64,000 bases of DNA from the NCBI RefSeq assembly GCF_003664995.1, contig NZ_JFHL01000002.1:434001-498000 (forward strand), written 5' to 3'. A program made the translations under genes and the position numbers. How positions within the stretch are numbered: the stretch's first letter is position 1; every line of letters starts with the position of its first letter. Below the pieces are notes generated by a model. It saw only the letters and a program-made list of their open reading frames with translations, was not told the DNA's origin and made no database searches. Positions 7,842 through 16,603 of the stretch are shown piece by piece. The stretch comes from Mesotoga sp. BH458_6_3_2_1. GTDB lineage: Bacteria; Thermotogota; Thermotogae; Petrotogales; Kosmotogaceae.

Positions 7842-7876
7842 GGGCATCCCTCTGCAGGCAATGCTTCGGGATGCCC
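7842..7876 (+). terminator. Probable terminator of the sulfur-relay operon
   Basis: GGGCATCCC (7842-7850) pairs with GGGATGCCC (7868-7876) around a 17-base loop, 18 bases after the flavoprotein stop. The following bases are T-rich but broken (GTGTTCATTCTCTT), so termination may be incomplete. Confidence 0.55.
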
Positions 7877-8026
7877 GTGTTCATTCTCTTATGCCTGAAA
7901 TTCTTCTATACTTCTAAATACAACCTCTATTCTTTGATGATGCCCTCGATTTATTTTGCAGGGTTATTTTCTCGAATTTCCTGGCATTAACAAGATAACT
8001 ACTATAAAAAGCTTTCTGAACAGTTG

Positions 8027-9697
8027 TCAGAACTCTTTTGAATAAATATTCTTCGTCTGGCTGAAGACCTTTGTCTTTGCAAAAGTATGCTTATAGAATA
8101 AAAGATCCAACTTGATCATTATATGGCCTTCAGTCTCAAAATCAAGTTCAGCCTTCGATTCATTTACTTTTGCAGAGAAACCGACTGGCATCTCCATCTC
8201 CGGACGAAGGACACAAGCGATAGTTACTCCCGGATGGAACTTGAAGCCAAACCTTCCTTCTATTTCAGGAGATCCTTCGAAATCGATCTTATCAACAAAA
8301 ACTGAATTGTAGTCTATTGAACCCCTTGAATAACTCTTTCCATGAGCTCCGTGGAAGTCTATTTTTGCTTCGACTTCGTAATGGAACTTCGGATAAACCT
8401 CTATCTCTGGACCGAATTGAAGATCAATGCTCTCGATCTGCGTTTCCATTCCATAGAATAGCTCAATCGGTATGCTGACTTTTACGGGAATGCCGCATAC
8501 ACTTATGCTTACCTTTGGTTCAGCAACCTTCTTGGTTTTTTCAATCTCGAACCCTTCCTTTCCAACTATTTCCAGTATCGAAGAAACAGTTGCCGGAAAG
8601 CGAAGCGTTCCATTTGAGCTGAATTTGTTCCACGAAAGATGAAAGTCAAGACTGATATTCGCGTCAAGAACCAGTTTATTCTTTATTGCAGCTTTCATCT
8701 CATCATCATCAATGATAGATACTTCCCATTCTTTCTTAATCAGGTTTGTTGTTACACTCTCTGCAAAGGAACGATCACTTTCGGATCCAAATTTCTCTAT
8801 GATTTCTGATACATCACCCTCAATGTTCAGTATTAACGTACCCAGAGCCTCTTCAACAAAAGCTTCTTCCGTTTCTAGTGTTACTCTTGAAGGGTCAGTA
8901 TCATTCACCGAAACAACTCTTCTCAAAGAGTCTTTTATTGTGTCAAAGATGTAGTCACCGGGAGAAAAACGAGGGATAGAAGACGTCCTCGAAAACACGA
9001 TTTGATTTTCGATTTCAGAGGGTTCTTGAACAAGTAGAGAAGAGTTTATCACAAGTGATCTAGGTATAGAATTGCTCACTGCAATTACGCCTCTGGGAAA
9101 TCTGGTCGAGGAAACCATTGGCGGTTGCTGAACTCTGAAAAGGACTTTTCTGAAAGAAATTGGGGCGGAATTCTCTCCATCGGGTATATCATGTCTGAAG
9201 GTTAGAAGGTACCCATTGCTAATATCTGGATCCTGCATGCCGGCGGCAGAATGGTATGAGACGCCGGAGAAGAAATCAACATCAGATGAGCTCGAGAAAT
9301 CCTGAGATCCTACAGAAACCGGCTGAAAAATGGAGTCAACATGTTTTACAATTGCACCTTCCGAATCGTAAATCAGATACTCATATTCGATACCAGTCGT
9401 ATCTATGGATTTGATGTAGAGATAACCATAGTTTCTCTCCGCGATAGAAGAACCTTCTTCAAGTGTCCACTCCATTGTAAGATCCTGGAATGCAATCAGA
9501 GTTCCCTCTCCCAGGTGCGAAATCGACATGTCTGAAGGCGAAAAAAGGAGACCGCCCCCATAATAAGCACCGCCCTTCAGTTCTTCAAAGGGAACCCTAA
9601 CGACAACCGGATTATCCACAACGATGCACGAAGAAATGGAAAAGACAACAAAAATGGCTGCAACAAACAACAATAACGTTTTTGACAAGTTCTTCAC
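8027..9697 (-). CDS. Uncharacterised large lipoprotein
   Basis: A 556-residue protein starting at GTG 9697 after a strong GGAGG. The N-terminus is a lipoprotein signal: charged MKNLSK, a hydrophobic run, then the lipobox ISSC at about residues 20-23. The mature chain is rich in beta-strand patterns and polar residues and has no other membrane segment. I recognise no domain. The protein would be anchored on the outer face of the cytoplasmic membrane or to the outer sheath. The longer frame back to 9796 would bury the signal peptide and is unlikely. The lgt and lspA genes that process such proteins are in this window. Confidence 0.75.
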   Translation of the reverse strand: MKNLSKTLLLFVAAIFVVFSISSCIVVDNPVVVRVPFEELKGGAYYGGGLLFSPSDMSISHLGEGTLIAFQDLTMEWTLEEGSSIAERNYGYLYIKSIDTTGIEYEYLIYDSEGAIVKHVDSIFQPVSVGSQDFSSSSDVDFFSGVSYHSAAGMQDPDISNGYLLTFRHDIPDGENSAPISFRKVLFRVQQPPMVSSTRFPRGVIAVSNSIPRSLVINSSLLVQEPSEIENQIVFSRTSSIPRFSPGDYIFDTIKDSLRRVVSVNDTDPSRVTLETEEAFVEEALGTLILNIEGDVSEIIEKFGSESDRSFAESVTTNLIKKEWEVSIIDDDEMKAAIKNKLVLDANISLDFHLSWNKFSSNGTLRFPATVSSILEIVGKEGFEIEKTKKVAEPKVSISVCGIPVKVSIPIELFYGMETQIESIDLQFGPEIEVYPKFHYEVEAKIDFHGAHGKSYSRGSIDYNSVFVDKIDFEGSPEIEGRFGFKFHPGVTIACVLRPEMEMPVGFSAKVNESKAELDFETEGHIMIKLDLLFYKHTFAKTKVFSQTKNIYSKEF

Positions 9698-9901
9698 TGT
9701 CCACCTCCAGGAATCAAAGAAATGATGGTAAACCTTTATTTCGAAAGGAACAAAAAGATATACTATTTGACCAGGGAATCTCTTGATGCGAACCAAGAAG
9801 GTTTAATCATAAGATTCAATCTAACTTTACCATATGATTCCTATCTTCTCCATGCTCAATGAGAGCAAATATGCTCCGAATGCTCAAATTTTGAAAGCTC
9901 T

Positions 9902-10285
9902 TTATTGCCAGCTCTTGCTCTCGAAGTCACTTACACCCTTTTCCGCAAGATCCTTGTCAGGGAATTCTTCAATCGCTTTGCCGTCATCTCGAGAATCGAT
10001 TGTGAAGTAAGGTTCAGCAGGTGCAAATATACAGATTTGAGCGGCTCTATAAGTCCGAAATCTCATTCCGCATTTGTCACAAAGCCCAATATCCTCGACA
10101 TCTCTTCTAAAATTCACTACTTTGTTGTATCTTCTGCAATATGAATGATTTTGTTCATTCGCAAAAAAATAAAACGCTTGAGGCTGTCGCGACTTCTCAC
10201 CACCAGATATTATCGACTCTTCGGAATTCAGCCACTTCCATGATGCTGAGTTGAGGCTCTCCAGATCAAGGTCAGTTTTCTTCAA
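9902..10285 (-). CDS. Hypothetical protein with a possible zinc-binding CxxC
   Basis: A 127-residue protein of unknown function. Its centre contains SYCRRYNK and GLCDKCGMRF; the CxxC and the earlier Cys could form a small zinc site, and the segment resembles the core of short zinc-ribbon proteins. I chose TTG 10285 because AGAGGTG lies upstream at good spacing; GTG 10306 is in frame but has no ribosome site. It is transcribed away from the foldase gene at 10363, so the 77 bases between them should hold two promoters. Confidence 0.6.
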   Translation of the reverse strand: MKKTDLDLESLNSASWKWLNSEESIISGGEKSRQPQAFYFFANEQNHSYCRRYNKVVNFRRDVEDIGLCDKCGMRFRTYRAAQICIFAPAEPYFTIDSRDDGKAIEEFPDKDLAEKGVSDFESKSWQ

Positions 10286-10362
10286 AATATTCACCTCTTG
10301 TGACACACCCTTTTCAATGAAATGTTATCATGAATGTACCTAATACACGAGGGGGAATAATT

Positions 10363-12003
10363 TTGAAGAAGTTTATACTAGTTTTCCTGGTGGCTGTTCT
10401 CTCGATAGCCCTACTCGGAGCTGAGTACGCCGTTAGGATTACGAAGGCTGGAGAACCAGTTTCGGAAGAGTTCTGGATAACAAAGGAAGATATTCAACAA
10501 GCATTCGAAGCAACGATTGCAAATGCAGCAAGTCAGGGAATAGCGCTTGATCCATACTTTGACAGCTACTATGTTCCTAGTGAAATCGGCTTGAAAACGA
10601 TGATAATACCATACATAGTTGATGAGAAGCTTATTGATTACTACGCTGAAGAAAACAATTTACTTCCTTCGGACGAAGAAGTCGATGCTGAAACAGATGC
10701 GATGATGGAGACATACACATCAAATCCGGAGGTGCTACAGCAAATTGAAGCAATCTACGGCTCTCTTGAAGCCTTCAGGTTAGAGATGAGAAGTTATGTC
10801 TTTGCGACGCTGAAATCTGAGCTTGTTCAAGAATCCGTTGCACCGTTGAATGATGAAGCTCTTGCAGTCTATTTTGAGGAGTTCAAGACGGAAATTAAGA
10901 CCCAGTTTGAGACAATTAGGGCAAGGCACATACTGGTAAGTGATGAAGCAACCGCAACCGATCTCATGAATCGAATTGAAGGCGGCGAGATCACTTTTGC
11001 AGAAGCCGCTTTGCAGTATTCGATTGATTCGGGAACGGCGGTTAATGGGGGAGATCTAGGATCTCTTCAGAAGGGACAAACAGTCCCCGAATTTGAAGAA
11101 GCAATCCTTTCCGCCCCGATAGGCAAACTCTACGGTCCTGTTGAAAGTGAATTCGGATATCATTTGATAATTGTCGAGGAGAGAACCGAAATTGACAGTC
11201 TTGAAGACATGATGAATTCGCCCAGTTACAACGACTTCGTTGCAGGTTACCAGAACGATACTTATAGTCGTTGGATAGAGAACTACATTGACCAAAACGA
11301 TTTCGACTATGAGATTCTAGATAGTGAACTGCTTTTCTACAAGGATTATACTGATGCCATCGCAACTGAGGAAGCGGCGAACGAATTCTTTGTTGAAATG
11401 GCCGCAAAGATATTCGGTGAAGAATCTCTTGCAGAAGAATCTCCGTTGGATTATGCGGTGTTCATAGAGTTGTCTGAAATGCTTGGCTACACAGACAGTC
11501 CGAACTACGAAACTGCAATCCGAAGACTCTTCGAGATCGGAGAAAAGCGCGGAATGGTTGTTCAGATGATGTACGAGATTGATAGCGATGATCCCGAGGT
11601 TGCCGCGACTCATTACAGTTCACTGCTTGAAGAATTGGAAAATACCTTCATGAACCAGGACCTTCTTCAGCAGCAGTTAAGCAATTACGGTCAGAGTTTC
11701 GTAGATTACGTATTCAGCACAATCGAAGAAATCGAAATTGGTCTAGAAAGTATGGTCGATAGAGAAATCTCTAGTGAATTGAAGGCCAATATTCTTTACA
11801 TACTCATAAGGAACAACTCTCTTTCACTCGATCTTGATTACAGCCCTGACTGGATAGAGGAAAAACTGAACAAAAGGCTAAGTTACTTCGAAAAGCTAAT
11901 GGTAATCGAACCTTCTGAAGAGGCTCAAGCCGAGATAGATTCAATAGTTTCAGAGTTGGAGCAACTCGTATCAGAAAGAGAAACACAAAACGCCACTGAT
12001 TGA
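10363..12003 (+). CDS. Secreted PrsA/SurA-like peptidyl-prolyl isomerase
   Basis: A 546-residue exported foldase. TTG 10363 follows GAGGGGGA by six bases and opens a typical signal peptide (KKFILVFLVAVLSIALLG). A helical SurA/PrsA-like N-terminal region is followed by a parvulin domain at about residues 184-275 (RARHILVS, GGDLGSLQKGQ, FGYHLIIVEER). The long acidic helical C-terminal part has no family I recognise. Such proteins help outer-membrane or secreted proteins fold. The gene stands alone and ends in a strong terminator. Confidence 0.85.
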   Translation: MKKFILVFLVAVLSIALLGAEYAVRITKAGEPVSEEFWITKEDIQQAFEATIANAASQGIALDPYFDSYYVPSEIGLKTMIIPYIVDEKLIDYYAEENNLLPSDEEVDAETDAMMETYTSNPEVLQQIEAIYGSLEAFRLEMRSYVFATLKSELVQESVAPLNDEALAVYFEEFKTEIKTQFETIRARHILVSDEATATDLMNRIEGGEITFAEAALQYSIDSGTAVNGGDLGSLQKGQTVPEFEEAILSAPIGKLYGPVESEFGYHLIIVEERTEIDSLEDMMNSPSYNDFVAGYQNDTYSRWIENYIDQNDFDYEILDSELLFYKDYTDAIATEEAANEFFVEMAAKIFGEESLAEESPLDYAVFIELSEMLGYTDSPNYETAIRRLFEIGEKRGMVVQMMYEIDSDDPEVAATHYSSLLEELENTFMNQDLLQQQLSNYGQSFVDYVFSTIEEIEIGLESMVDREISSELKANILYILIRNNSLSLDLDYSPDWIEEKLNKRLSYFEKLMVIEPSEEAQAEIDSIVSELEQLVSERETQNATD

Positions 12004-12019
12004 ACTAACATAAGAACTA

Positions 12020-12052
12020 AGAACCGGAGAACTCCTCTCCGGTTCTTTTTTT
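12020..12052 (+). terminator. Intrinsic terminator after the foldase gene
   Basis: AGAACCGGAGA (12020-12030) pairs with TCTCCGGTTCT (12036-12046) around a 5-base loop, and seven T residues run from 12046 to 12052. This is a textbook rho-independent terminator. Confidence 0.93.
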
Positions 12053-12132
12053 ATGAAATTTAGTTTCGATTAATTAGATGAATACTTTCGAGAGCCGTTT
12101 GTATTTCGGCTCAATTTGAGGGATTTGAATGA

Positions 12133-13452
12133 TCACGCTCCTATACCTTCACTTGCGGTCTCAGTCTCAATCGAGGGACCTGTTGTTTCGTTCCTGTTTC
12201 GGCTCAGCTTGTCTTCGAAGAGCTTGGACATACCTTTTATGAGAAAGACAACGGTAAGAATGGCATTTCCGATACACGATGCTAGAACAAGATAGTGAAC
12301 GGGAAATCTGTCAACTGCAAATCCGAAGATTGCCGAACCCAAAGGAGTAGCAATCTGCGCAAGAATTGAGATCACTGAAAACACTCTTGATCTGTGACTT
12401 GTAGGCACTATACGATGAAAAAGAGTTTGAAGCGGCGTGTTCACAAAGGCGTTGAAGACACCCATTACAATAATAGGTACACCAAGTGACACAAAGTACA
12501 GCCATGAAGCTCCACCGAAAAGTCTCGTGAAGTACGGAAAGAAGAAAGCTGCCAGAATGAAGTTTATAATTGTTTCTGCGGCCAGACCTCCTGCAAATAG
12601 GCGACCCTGCCTTTTCTTAACAAGAATTGTTCCCAGCAATACATTACCAACGAGAACTCCAACTACCCAACCAGATTGAAGAAAACCGTACTGCTGACTG
12701 GAAAAGCCGACTACTGTGCGTGCAAAAAAAGGGAAGACAACTATGAAGATCGGAGACAAGAGAAAATTGGAGACCATAGCAAAAACAAGAACCATCAGGA
12801 GTCCTTTGATTTTCCTCAGAAAGGTAATTCCCTCTGCGATATCGAGAAAAACGCTTTTCACTGAAACTTTAGATTTTTCTGTTGTCTGCTGATACCTGAT
12901 GAAGATTTCGCTTATTGCTGAGGCTATGAATGATGCTCCGTTAAGAATAAATACTATCTCAATTCCAAACAGACCATAAAGAATTCCCCCGAGAGCCGGT
13001 CCCACAATGTAAGAGACCGAGTTCACCGCTCCAAGAATTGAATTTCCTCTCAATAGGTTGTCTTCTCCTATTATGTCTGGTAGCATAGCTGCAGTTGCGG
13101 GATCGAAAGAAATATCCAGCGTTGAGACTATTAGTTGAAAGATAAAGAGAAGTGTTATGGTAAGAGCTTCACTGTTTGCAAGGTATGCCATTGCCAAAAT
13201 TGCGGCACCTCTGGCAAAATCCATGTATATCATGATAAGCTTGCGGTTGAATCTATCACCTAATACTCCCGCGATCGGACCGAAGAGTATTCTGGGGAGC
13301 ATAGTGACAATAGAGAAAGTACCCATCATTGCCCCGGAGCCTGTAATATCGAGAATGTAAAGCGGGATTGCCAAAGCCTGGACACCACTTCCAATGAGCG
13401 AGACTAATCTTCCAGTTGTGAACAGCCAGAAATTTCTTCCCAAATCTTTCAT
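12133..13452 (-). CDS. MFS transporter (EntS/MFS_3-like exporter)
   Basis: A 439-residue protein with about 12 hydrophobic segments. It carries the MFS loop motif GVLGDRFNRKLIM between helices 2 and 3, which is close to EntS and macrolide-exporter proteins of the MFS_3 type. The start ATG follows GAGGTGG by a normal distance. The C-terminal tail is short, cytosolic and acidic. The substrate is unknown; efflux of a small hydrophobic compound is the family's usual role. It is a single gene facing the foldase gene. Confidence 0.82.
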   Translation of the reverse strand: MKDLGRNFWLFTTGRLVSLIGSGVQALAIPLYILDITGSGAMMGTFSIVTMLPRILFGPIAGVLGDRFNRKLIMIYMDFARGAAILAMAYLANSEALTITLLFIFQLIVSTLDISFDPATAAMLPDIIGEDNLLRGNSILGAVNSVSYIVGPALGGILYGLFGIEIVFILNGASFIASAISEIFIRYQQTTEKSKVSVKSVFLDIAEGITFLRKIKGLLMVLVFAMVSNFLLSPIFIVVFPFFARTVVGFSSQQYGFLQSGWVVGVLVGNVLLGTILVKKRQGRLFAGGLAAETIINFILAAFFFPYFTRLFGGASWLYFVSLGVPIIVMGVFNAFVNTPLQTLFHRIVPTSHRSRVFSVISILAQIATPLGSAIFGFAVDRFPVHYLVLASCIGNAILTVVFLIKGMSKLFEDKLSRNRNETTGPSIETETASEGIGA

Positions 13453-13809
13453 TGAACCACCTCAAATTCTGCTAACTCATATTTAATAATATCATAATTA
13501 ATACAATAAAATCAATAGCAAAATTAATAATTGTTATGTGGACAAAAACAATACTCATTTGAATCAAGAATTTGCAAAACCCTAAAGAATAAGCAAAGAT
13601 GCATCGAATATGAGTGAATAAATGCCAGGAGTTGCAGAAGTTAAAGACTTAGGAAATGTGAATGATTGAATAAGTCATATAATTAATACTACTTGATCCA
13701 AAATACAGGGAAGAGTATTCTTGAGATATGAGTTTATGGCATGCGTTTGCAATTAAACAAGTGACATGCCTTCTATTTGAGAACAGCATGAACCAGGAGG
13801 AATTTCGAA
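13453..13809 (+). other. AT-rich intergenic stretch between divergent genes
   Basis: About 357 bases without a coding frame. It separates the MFS gene (minus) from the tandem-HD gene (plus) and must hold both promoters. A TATAAT lies at 13678-13683 on the plus strand, but with no good -35 box. AGGAGG just before 13810 is the ribosome site of the plus-strand gene. Confidence 0.5.
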
Positions 13810-14985
13810 ATGCGTTTTAATACCAAAGAGATGTATCTATTACTTTTCAGACTGCTTCAAAAAGTTTCCAAGATTGATCTGCATTCACTGCAGGTTGCAT
13901 ATATGTCTAAGTCAATGGGCATGGAACTCGGGTTCTCCAAACACCGTATGAATGTTATCGGATTTCTTCACGATATCGGACTTCTTAATCCCGTGCAAGT
14001 AAACCAGGTTCAGAGAATACACGGAGTGGAGAATGCATCTATGAGAAACTGGTTGGCGCTTGATAGCGGACTCCAAGAGAACCATGCTGTTATCGGGTCC
14101 AGGATAGTCAGTAAGATAAAGGACATTGCTGAGCTGTCGGAAGTGGTTGAAAAACATCACTATTATTCCATGCTTCTTGATCCAAGCAATGAGCAGGATG
14201 TAATGGCAAATGTAATTCATCTAGCCGATACAGTAAGTATTTCTTTGATCTCTGGAGAGAGAACTGTGAAGCATATTGATGAAGTGAAACAAAACATAGC
14301 AAACTCTAATGAGTTTCTCGAAGAAGCAAGAGACGCATTTGAGAAGATTTCAGAGAAGAAGGGTTTCTGGTGGTCTGTTGTTGATGAGGATACGCTCTAC
14401 AATGAATTCGAACAGGACCTTGAAGAGAATACCTTGAGCAATAATGATCTTCAGTCACTTGGGGATATCCTGATGTATATGACAGATGTAAAGAGCAAGT
14501 TCACTACGTTTCACACTGAAAGGATAGCTTATCTTTCCAGACTGCTTGCCAGAAGAGCCCATTTGGGTGATGAAAGGTCAATGGAAGTATTTTTTGCAGC
14601 AAAAATTCATGACCTAGGGAAGATGGCGACCCCTATTTCCATTCTGGAAAAGCCAGGCAAACTAACTGAAGAAGAGACATTCATCATGCAACGTCACATA
14701 TTTGATTCGTTTCTAATAGTTGGAGGGAGAGAGGCTATTGAGAAGCACCGGCTATTGCAGTGGGGGATAAATCATCATGAGAGACTTGACGGGAGCGGAT
14801 ATCCCTGGGGCAGGAGTGGTGCGGAACTCGATCTGGAATCAAGAATCATCATGCTGGCGGATGTCTTCGTTGCTTTGACAGAAGACAGGCCCTACAGAAA
14901 GGGTATGTCCGTAGAATCATCTCTAGACATTATTGCACTCAAGTACAGAGCGGATTGCTCGACGAATATGTATTCGTTAAGTTGA
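13810..14985 (+). CDS. Tandem HD / HD-GYP domain protein with a 3' frameshift
   Basis: As read, a 391-residue protein. The first HD-like domain keeps FLHDIG (H54-D55) and a reduced EKHHYY but has no GYP. The second is a full HD-GYP domain with KIHDLGKM (H267-D268), HHERLDGSGYP (GYP at 330-332) and TEDRPYRKG. It is probably a c-di-GMP phosphodiesterase with a regulatory first copy. The last eleven residues (from about 381) do not look like the family. After a one-base shift near 14951 the frame reads on in good HD-GYP style to 15053. The gene is either truncated at its 3' end or affected by a sequencing error. Confidence 0.85.
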   Translation: MRFNTKEMYLLLFRLLQKVSKIDLHSLQVAYMSKSMGMELGFSKHRMNVIGFLHDIGLLNPVQVNQVQRIHGVENASMRNWLALDSGLQENHAVIGSRIVSKIKDIAELSEVVEKHHYYSMLLDPSNEQDVMANVIHLADTVSISLISGERTVKHIDEVKQNIANSNEFLEEARDAFEKISEKKGFWWSVVDEDTLYNEFEQDLEENTLSNNDLQSLGDILMYMTDVKSKFTTFHTERIAYLSRLLARRAHLGDERSMEVFFAAKIHDLGKMATPISILEKPGKLTEEETFIMQRHIFDSFLIVGGREAIEKHRLLQWGINHHERLDGSGYPWGRSGAELDLESRIIMLADVFVALTEDRPYRKGMSVESSLDIIALKYRADCSTNMYSLS

Positions 14986-15053
14986 GAGATCTTGTAGCCG
15001 AGGGTCTTGACTTTTCTGGAATTGAACATACCAAGAATCCCTTTCTTCTATGA
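14952..15053 (+). pseudogene. Out-of-frame 3' end of the tandem HD-GYP gene
   Basis: From 14952 a second frame, one base missing relative to the gene above, encodes GLLDEYVFVKLRDLVAEGLD and a further 13 residues, then TGA at 15051-15053. An HD-GYP protein would be expected to continue in this way after ALKYR. The 33 codons have no start or ribosome site of their own, so they are best read as the original C-terminus. Confidence 0.75.
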
Positions 15054-15162
15054 ATTCTGACTATGAGATTCCTGGTAGCCGTAGAAGAATTTATAGCTCG
15101 GTGACTCGCAGATTTTGAGATTTACGACGGCCTTCGTCGATTTCATGCCTCTTTTTGGGTTA

Positions 15163-15189
15163 AGGATCTTCTTCTTTCTTGAAGATCCT
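15163..15189 (+). repeat. Inverted repeat upstream of the GNAT-YoaP gene
   Basis: AGGATCTTC (15163-15171) and GAAGATCCT (15181-15189) form a perfect 9-bp stem with a 9-base loop, ending just before GGAGGTG at 15194. It may terminate upstream transcription, lacking a T-run, or act as an operator or leader hairpin for the next gene. Confidence 0.5.
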
Positions 15190-15206
15190 GTTTGGAGGTG
15201 AATCGA

Positions 15207-15980
15207 TTGATTGAAGTGAAAAGGGCTACTGAAGAAGATTTGGAGTTCGTAGCTGGGTGTGGTCACTCAATGAATAATGAAGTAGCCGAATCTGTTCGTA
15301 GAAGAACACAGTGGTTCTTGGAAAAATGGCAGAACGGACTGGTGTCTCTAATAGGACTTCTGAAAGGGAAGCACGTTGGGTTCCTTAACATGTTTCCGAT
15401 TGAGATCTCTCCCTGGGGACCGATTGGCAAAGAACTGTACGTTATTAACTGCCTGTTCGTCACGTGGGACTATCAGAAAAATGGAGTAGGAAAGAGAATG
15501 ATGTCCAGCGCTATTGATATTGCCAGGAGCACTTCAAGAAAGGGGATAATCTCATTTGGATACACAGATCCGAAATGGTACCTCCCTGTCTCTTTCTTTG
15601 AGAAGTCCGGCTTTCGCGAAATCTCAAGGAACGGAGATGAGAGATTGATGATGCTTGCTCTATCCGGCAAGGCAGAGATACCGAAGCAAATGGTGAGCAA
15701 GTATACTTATGAGCCTGTTGAAGGGAAGATTGTGGTGGATCTCTTCTTCAACCGTTTCTGTTCAACCAGTGACATAGAGGCATATAGAGTTATGAGAGTT
15801 GTGAAGGAGTTCAAAGACAATGTCGTTTTCAATCTTCACGAAATCGAAGAGCCGGGAGTCAAGGAAGAGTTCGGATTACCAAGAGCGTTTTTCGTGAATG
15901 GGAAAGAGATATTCTGGGGATATGAAGCTCCCGAGAGTGGGATAAGGCAAGCGATTGTCAATGCTATCAACTGTAGTTAG
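15207..15980 (+). CDS. GNAT acetyltransferase with C-terminal YoaP-like domain
   Basis: A 257-residue protein. Residues 1-145 are a GNAT fold: VINCLFVTWDYQKNGVGKRM holds the acetyl-CoA loop, and SFFEKSGFREI is the usual last strand. Residues 155-257 match the YoaP-like thioredoxin-fold domain (LFFNRFCSTSDIEA, GLPRAFFVNGKEIFWGYEAP). The start is TTG 15207, six bases after GGAGGTG. The acetyl acceptor is unknown. YoaP-type proteins occur alone in many anaerobes. The single Cys in RFCST is where a thioredoxin-like redox site would be, but it is not a CxxC. Confidence 0.8.
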   Translation: MIEVKRATEEDLEFVAGCGHSMNNEVAESVRRRTQWFLEKWQNGLVSLIGLLKGKHVGFLNMFPIEISPWGPIGKELYVINCLFVTWDYQKNGVGKRMMSSAIDIARSTSRKGIISFGYTDPKWYLPVSFFEKSGFREISRNGDERLMMLALSGKAEIPKQMVSKYTYEPVEGKIVVDLFFNRFCSTSDIEAYRVMRVVKEFKDNVVFNLHEIEEPGVKEEFGLPRAFFVNGKEIFWGYEAPESGIRQAIVNAINCS

Positions 15981-16261
15981 AGGTTTCATTCACCTTGGTG
16001 AAACATCTTGTGATAAGCCAACTGGAGATTAGGGCTTAACTAGCGTATAAGGGGATTGTGTTTCGCGAAGAAGTCTGCAGTGAATCTTCGTGATCTTCTG
16101 ATAAAAAACGAGGTTCTGGAGGAATCAAATCAAATTCATTTTGGTCGACAAAAGTGGAGAGTTTCGTGCAGTTCAATATGAATGGCACTTATCATGCAAT
16201 GGTTGATTATAATACACGGTATTAACTCTCCAAGTATGTTTCAATTGATGAGAAGATTTTT
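15981..16261 (+). other. Intergenic stretch upstream of the DUF427 gene
   Basis: About 280 bases with no convincing frame. A perfect TATAAT lies at 16208-16213, about 50 bases before the DUF427 start, but without a clear -35 box. An imperfect repeat near the start (GTTTCA 15983-15988, TGAAAC 15999-16004) may be the end of the GNAT transcript. Confidence 0.4.
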
Positions 16262-16540
16262 ATGAAGGCAGTTCGGTATGGAAAAGTCATTGCAGATAGC
16301 GACCAGACGATCATTATGGAAGGTAATCATTACTTTCCTCCGGTGGCCGTAAACAGAGATTTCCTTGAACAAAGCGATTTCACTACTATTTGCTGCTGGA
16401 AGGGCGAAGCTCACTATTACAACATCGTTGTTCACAGTGAAAGAAACGAAAATGCTCCATGGTACTGTCGAGAACCTCTGGAAAAGACAACAAACATCAG
16501 GAACTACGTGGCCTTCTGGCGGGGCGTCAAAGTTGAATGA
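16262..16540 (+). CDS. DUF427 family protein
   Basis: A 92-residue protein that matches DUF427 along its whole length: an ATSDQT-like start (GKVIADSDQTIIMEGNHYFP), the CCWKGEAHYY core (usually CPWKGxAxYY) and the ending NYVAFWRGVKVE. The family is small and beta-rich, with no agreed function. The ribosome site is weak (GATGAGAAG), but the protein is intact. It lies alone between two minus-strand-free gaps, and its end is close to the terminator of the opposing tct operon. Confidence 0.8.
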   Translation: MKAVRYGKVIADSDQTIIMEGNHYFPPVAVNRDFLEQSDFTTICCWKGEAHYYNIVVHSERNENAPWYCREPLEKTTNIRNYVAFWRGVKVE

Positions 16541-16556
16541 GCGAGCAAAGCAATTT

Positions 16557-16584
16557 GAAAAAAGCGATGCCTTCCGGCATCGCT
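16557..16584 (-). terminator. Terminator of the tct / sugar-acid operon
   Basis: AGCGATGCC (16563-16571) and GGCATCGCT (16576-16584) form a 9-bp stem with a 4-base loop. On the minus strand it is followed by six T residues (the A-run 16558-16563), 20 bases after the tctA stop. Confidence 0.9.
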
Positions 16585-16603
16585 AATTAATTATCTGATT
16601 GCG

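Noticed and set aside
13739-13770. GGCATG / CATGCC inverted repeat upstream of the tandem-HD gene
   Set aside because: Only 6 bp with a 20-base loop; likely by chance in an AT-rich region.
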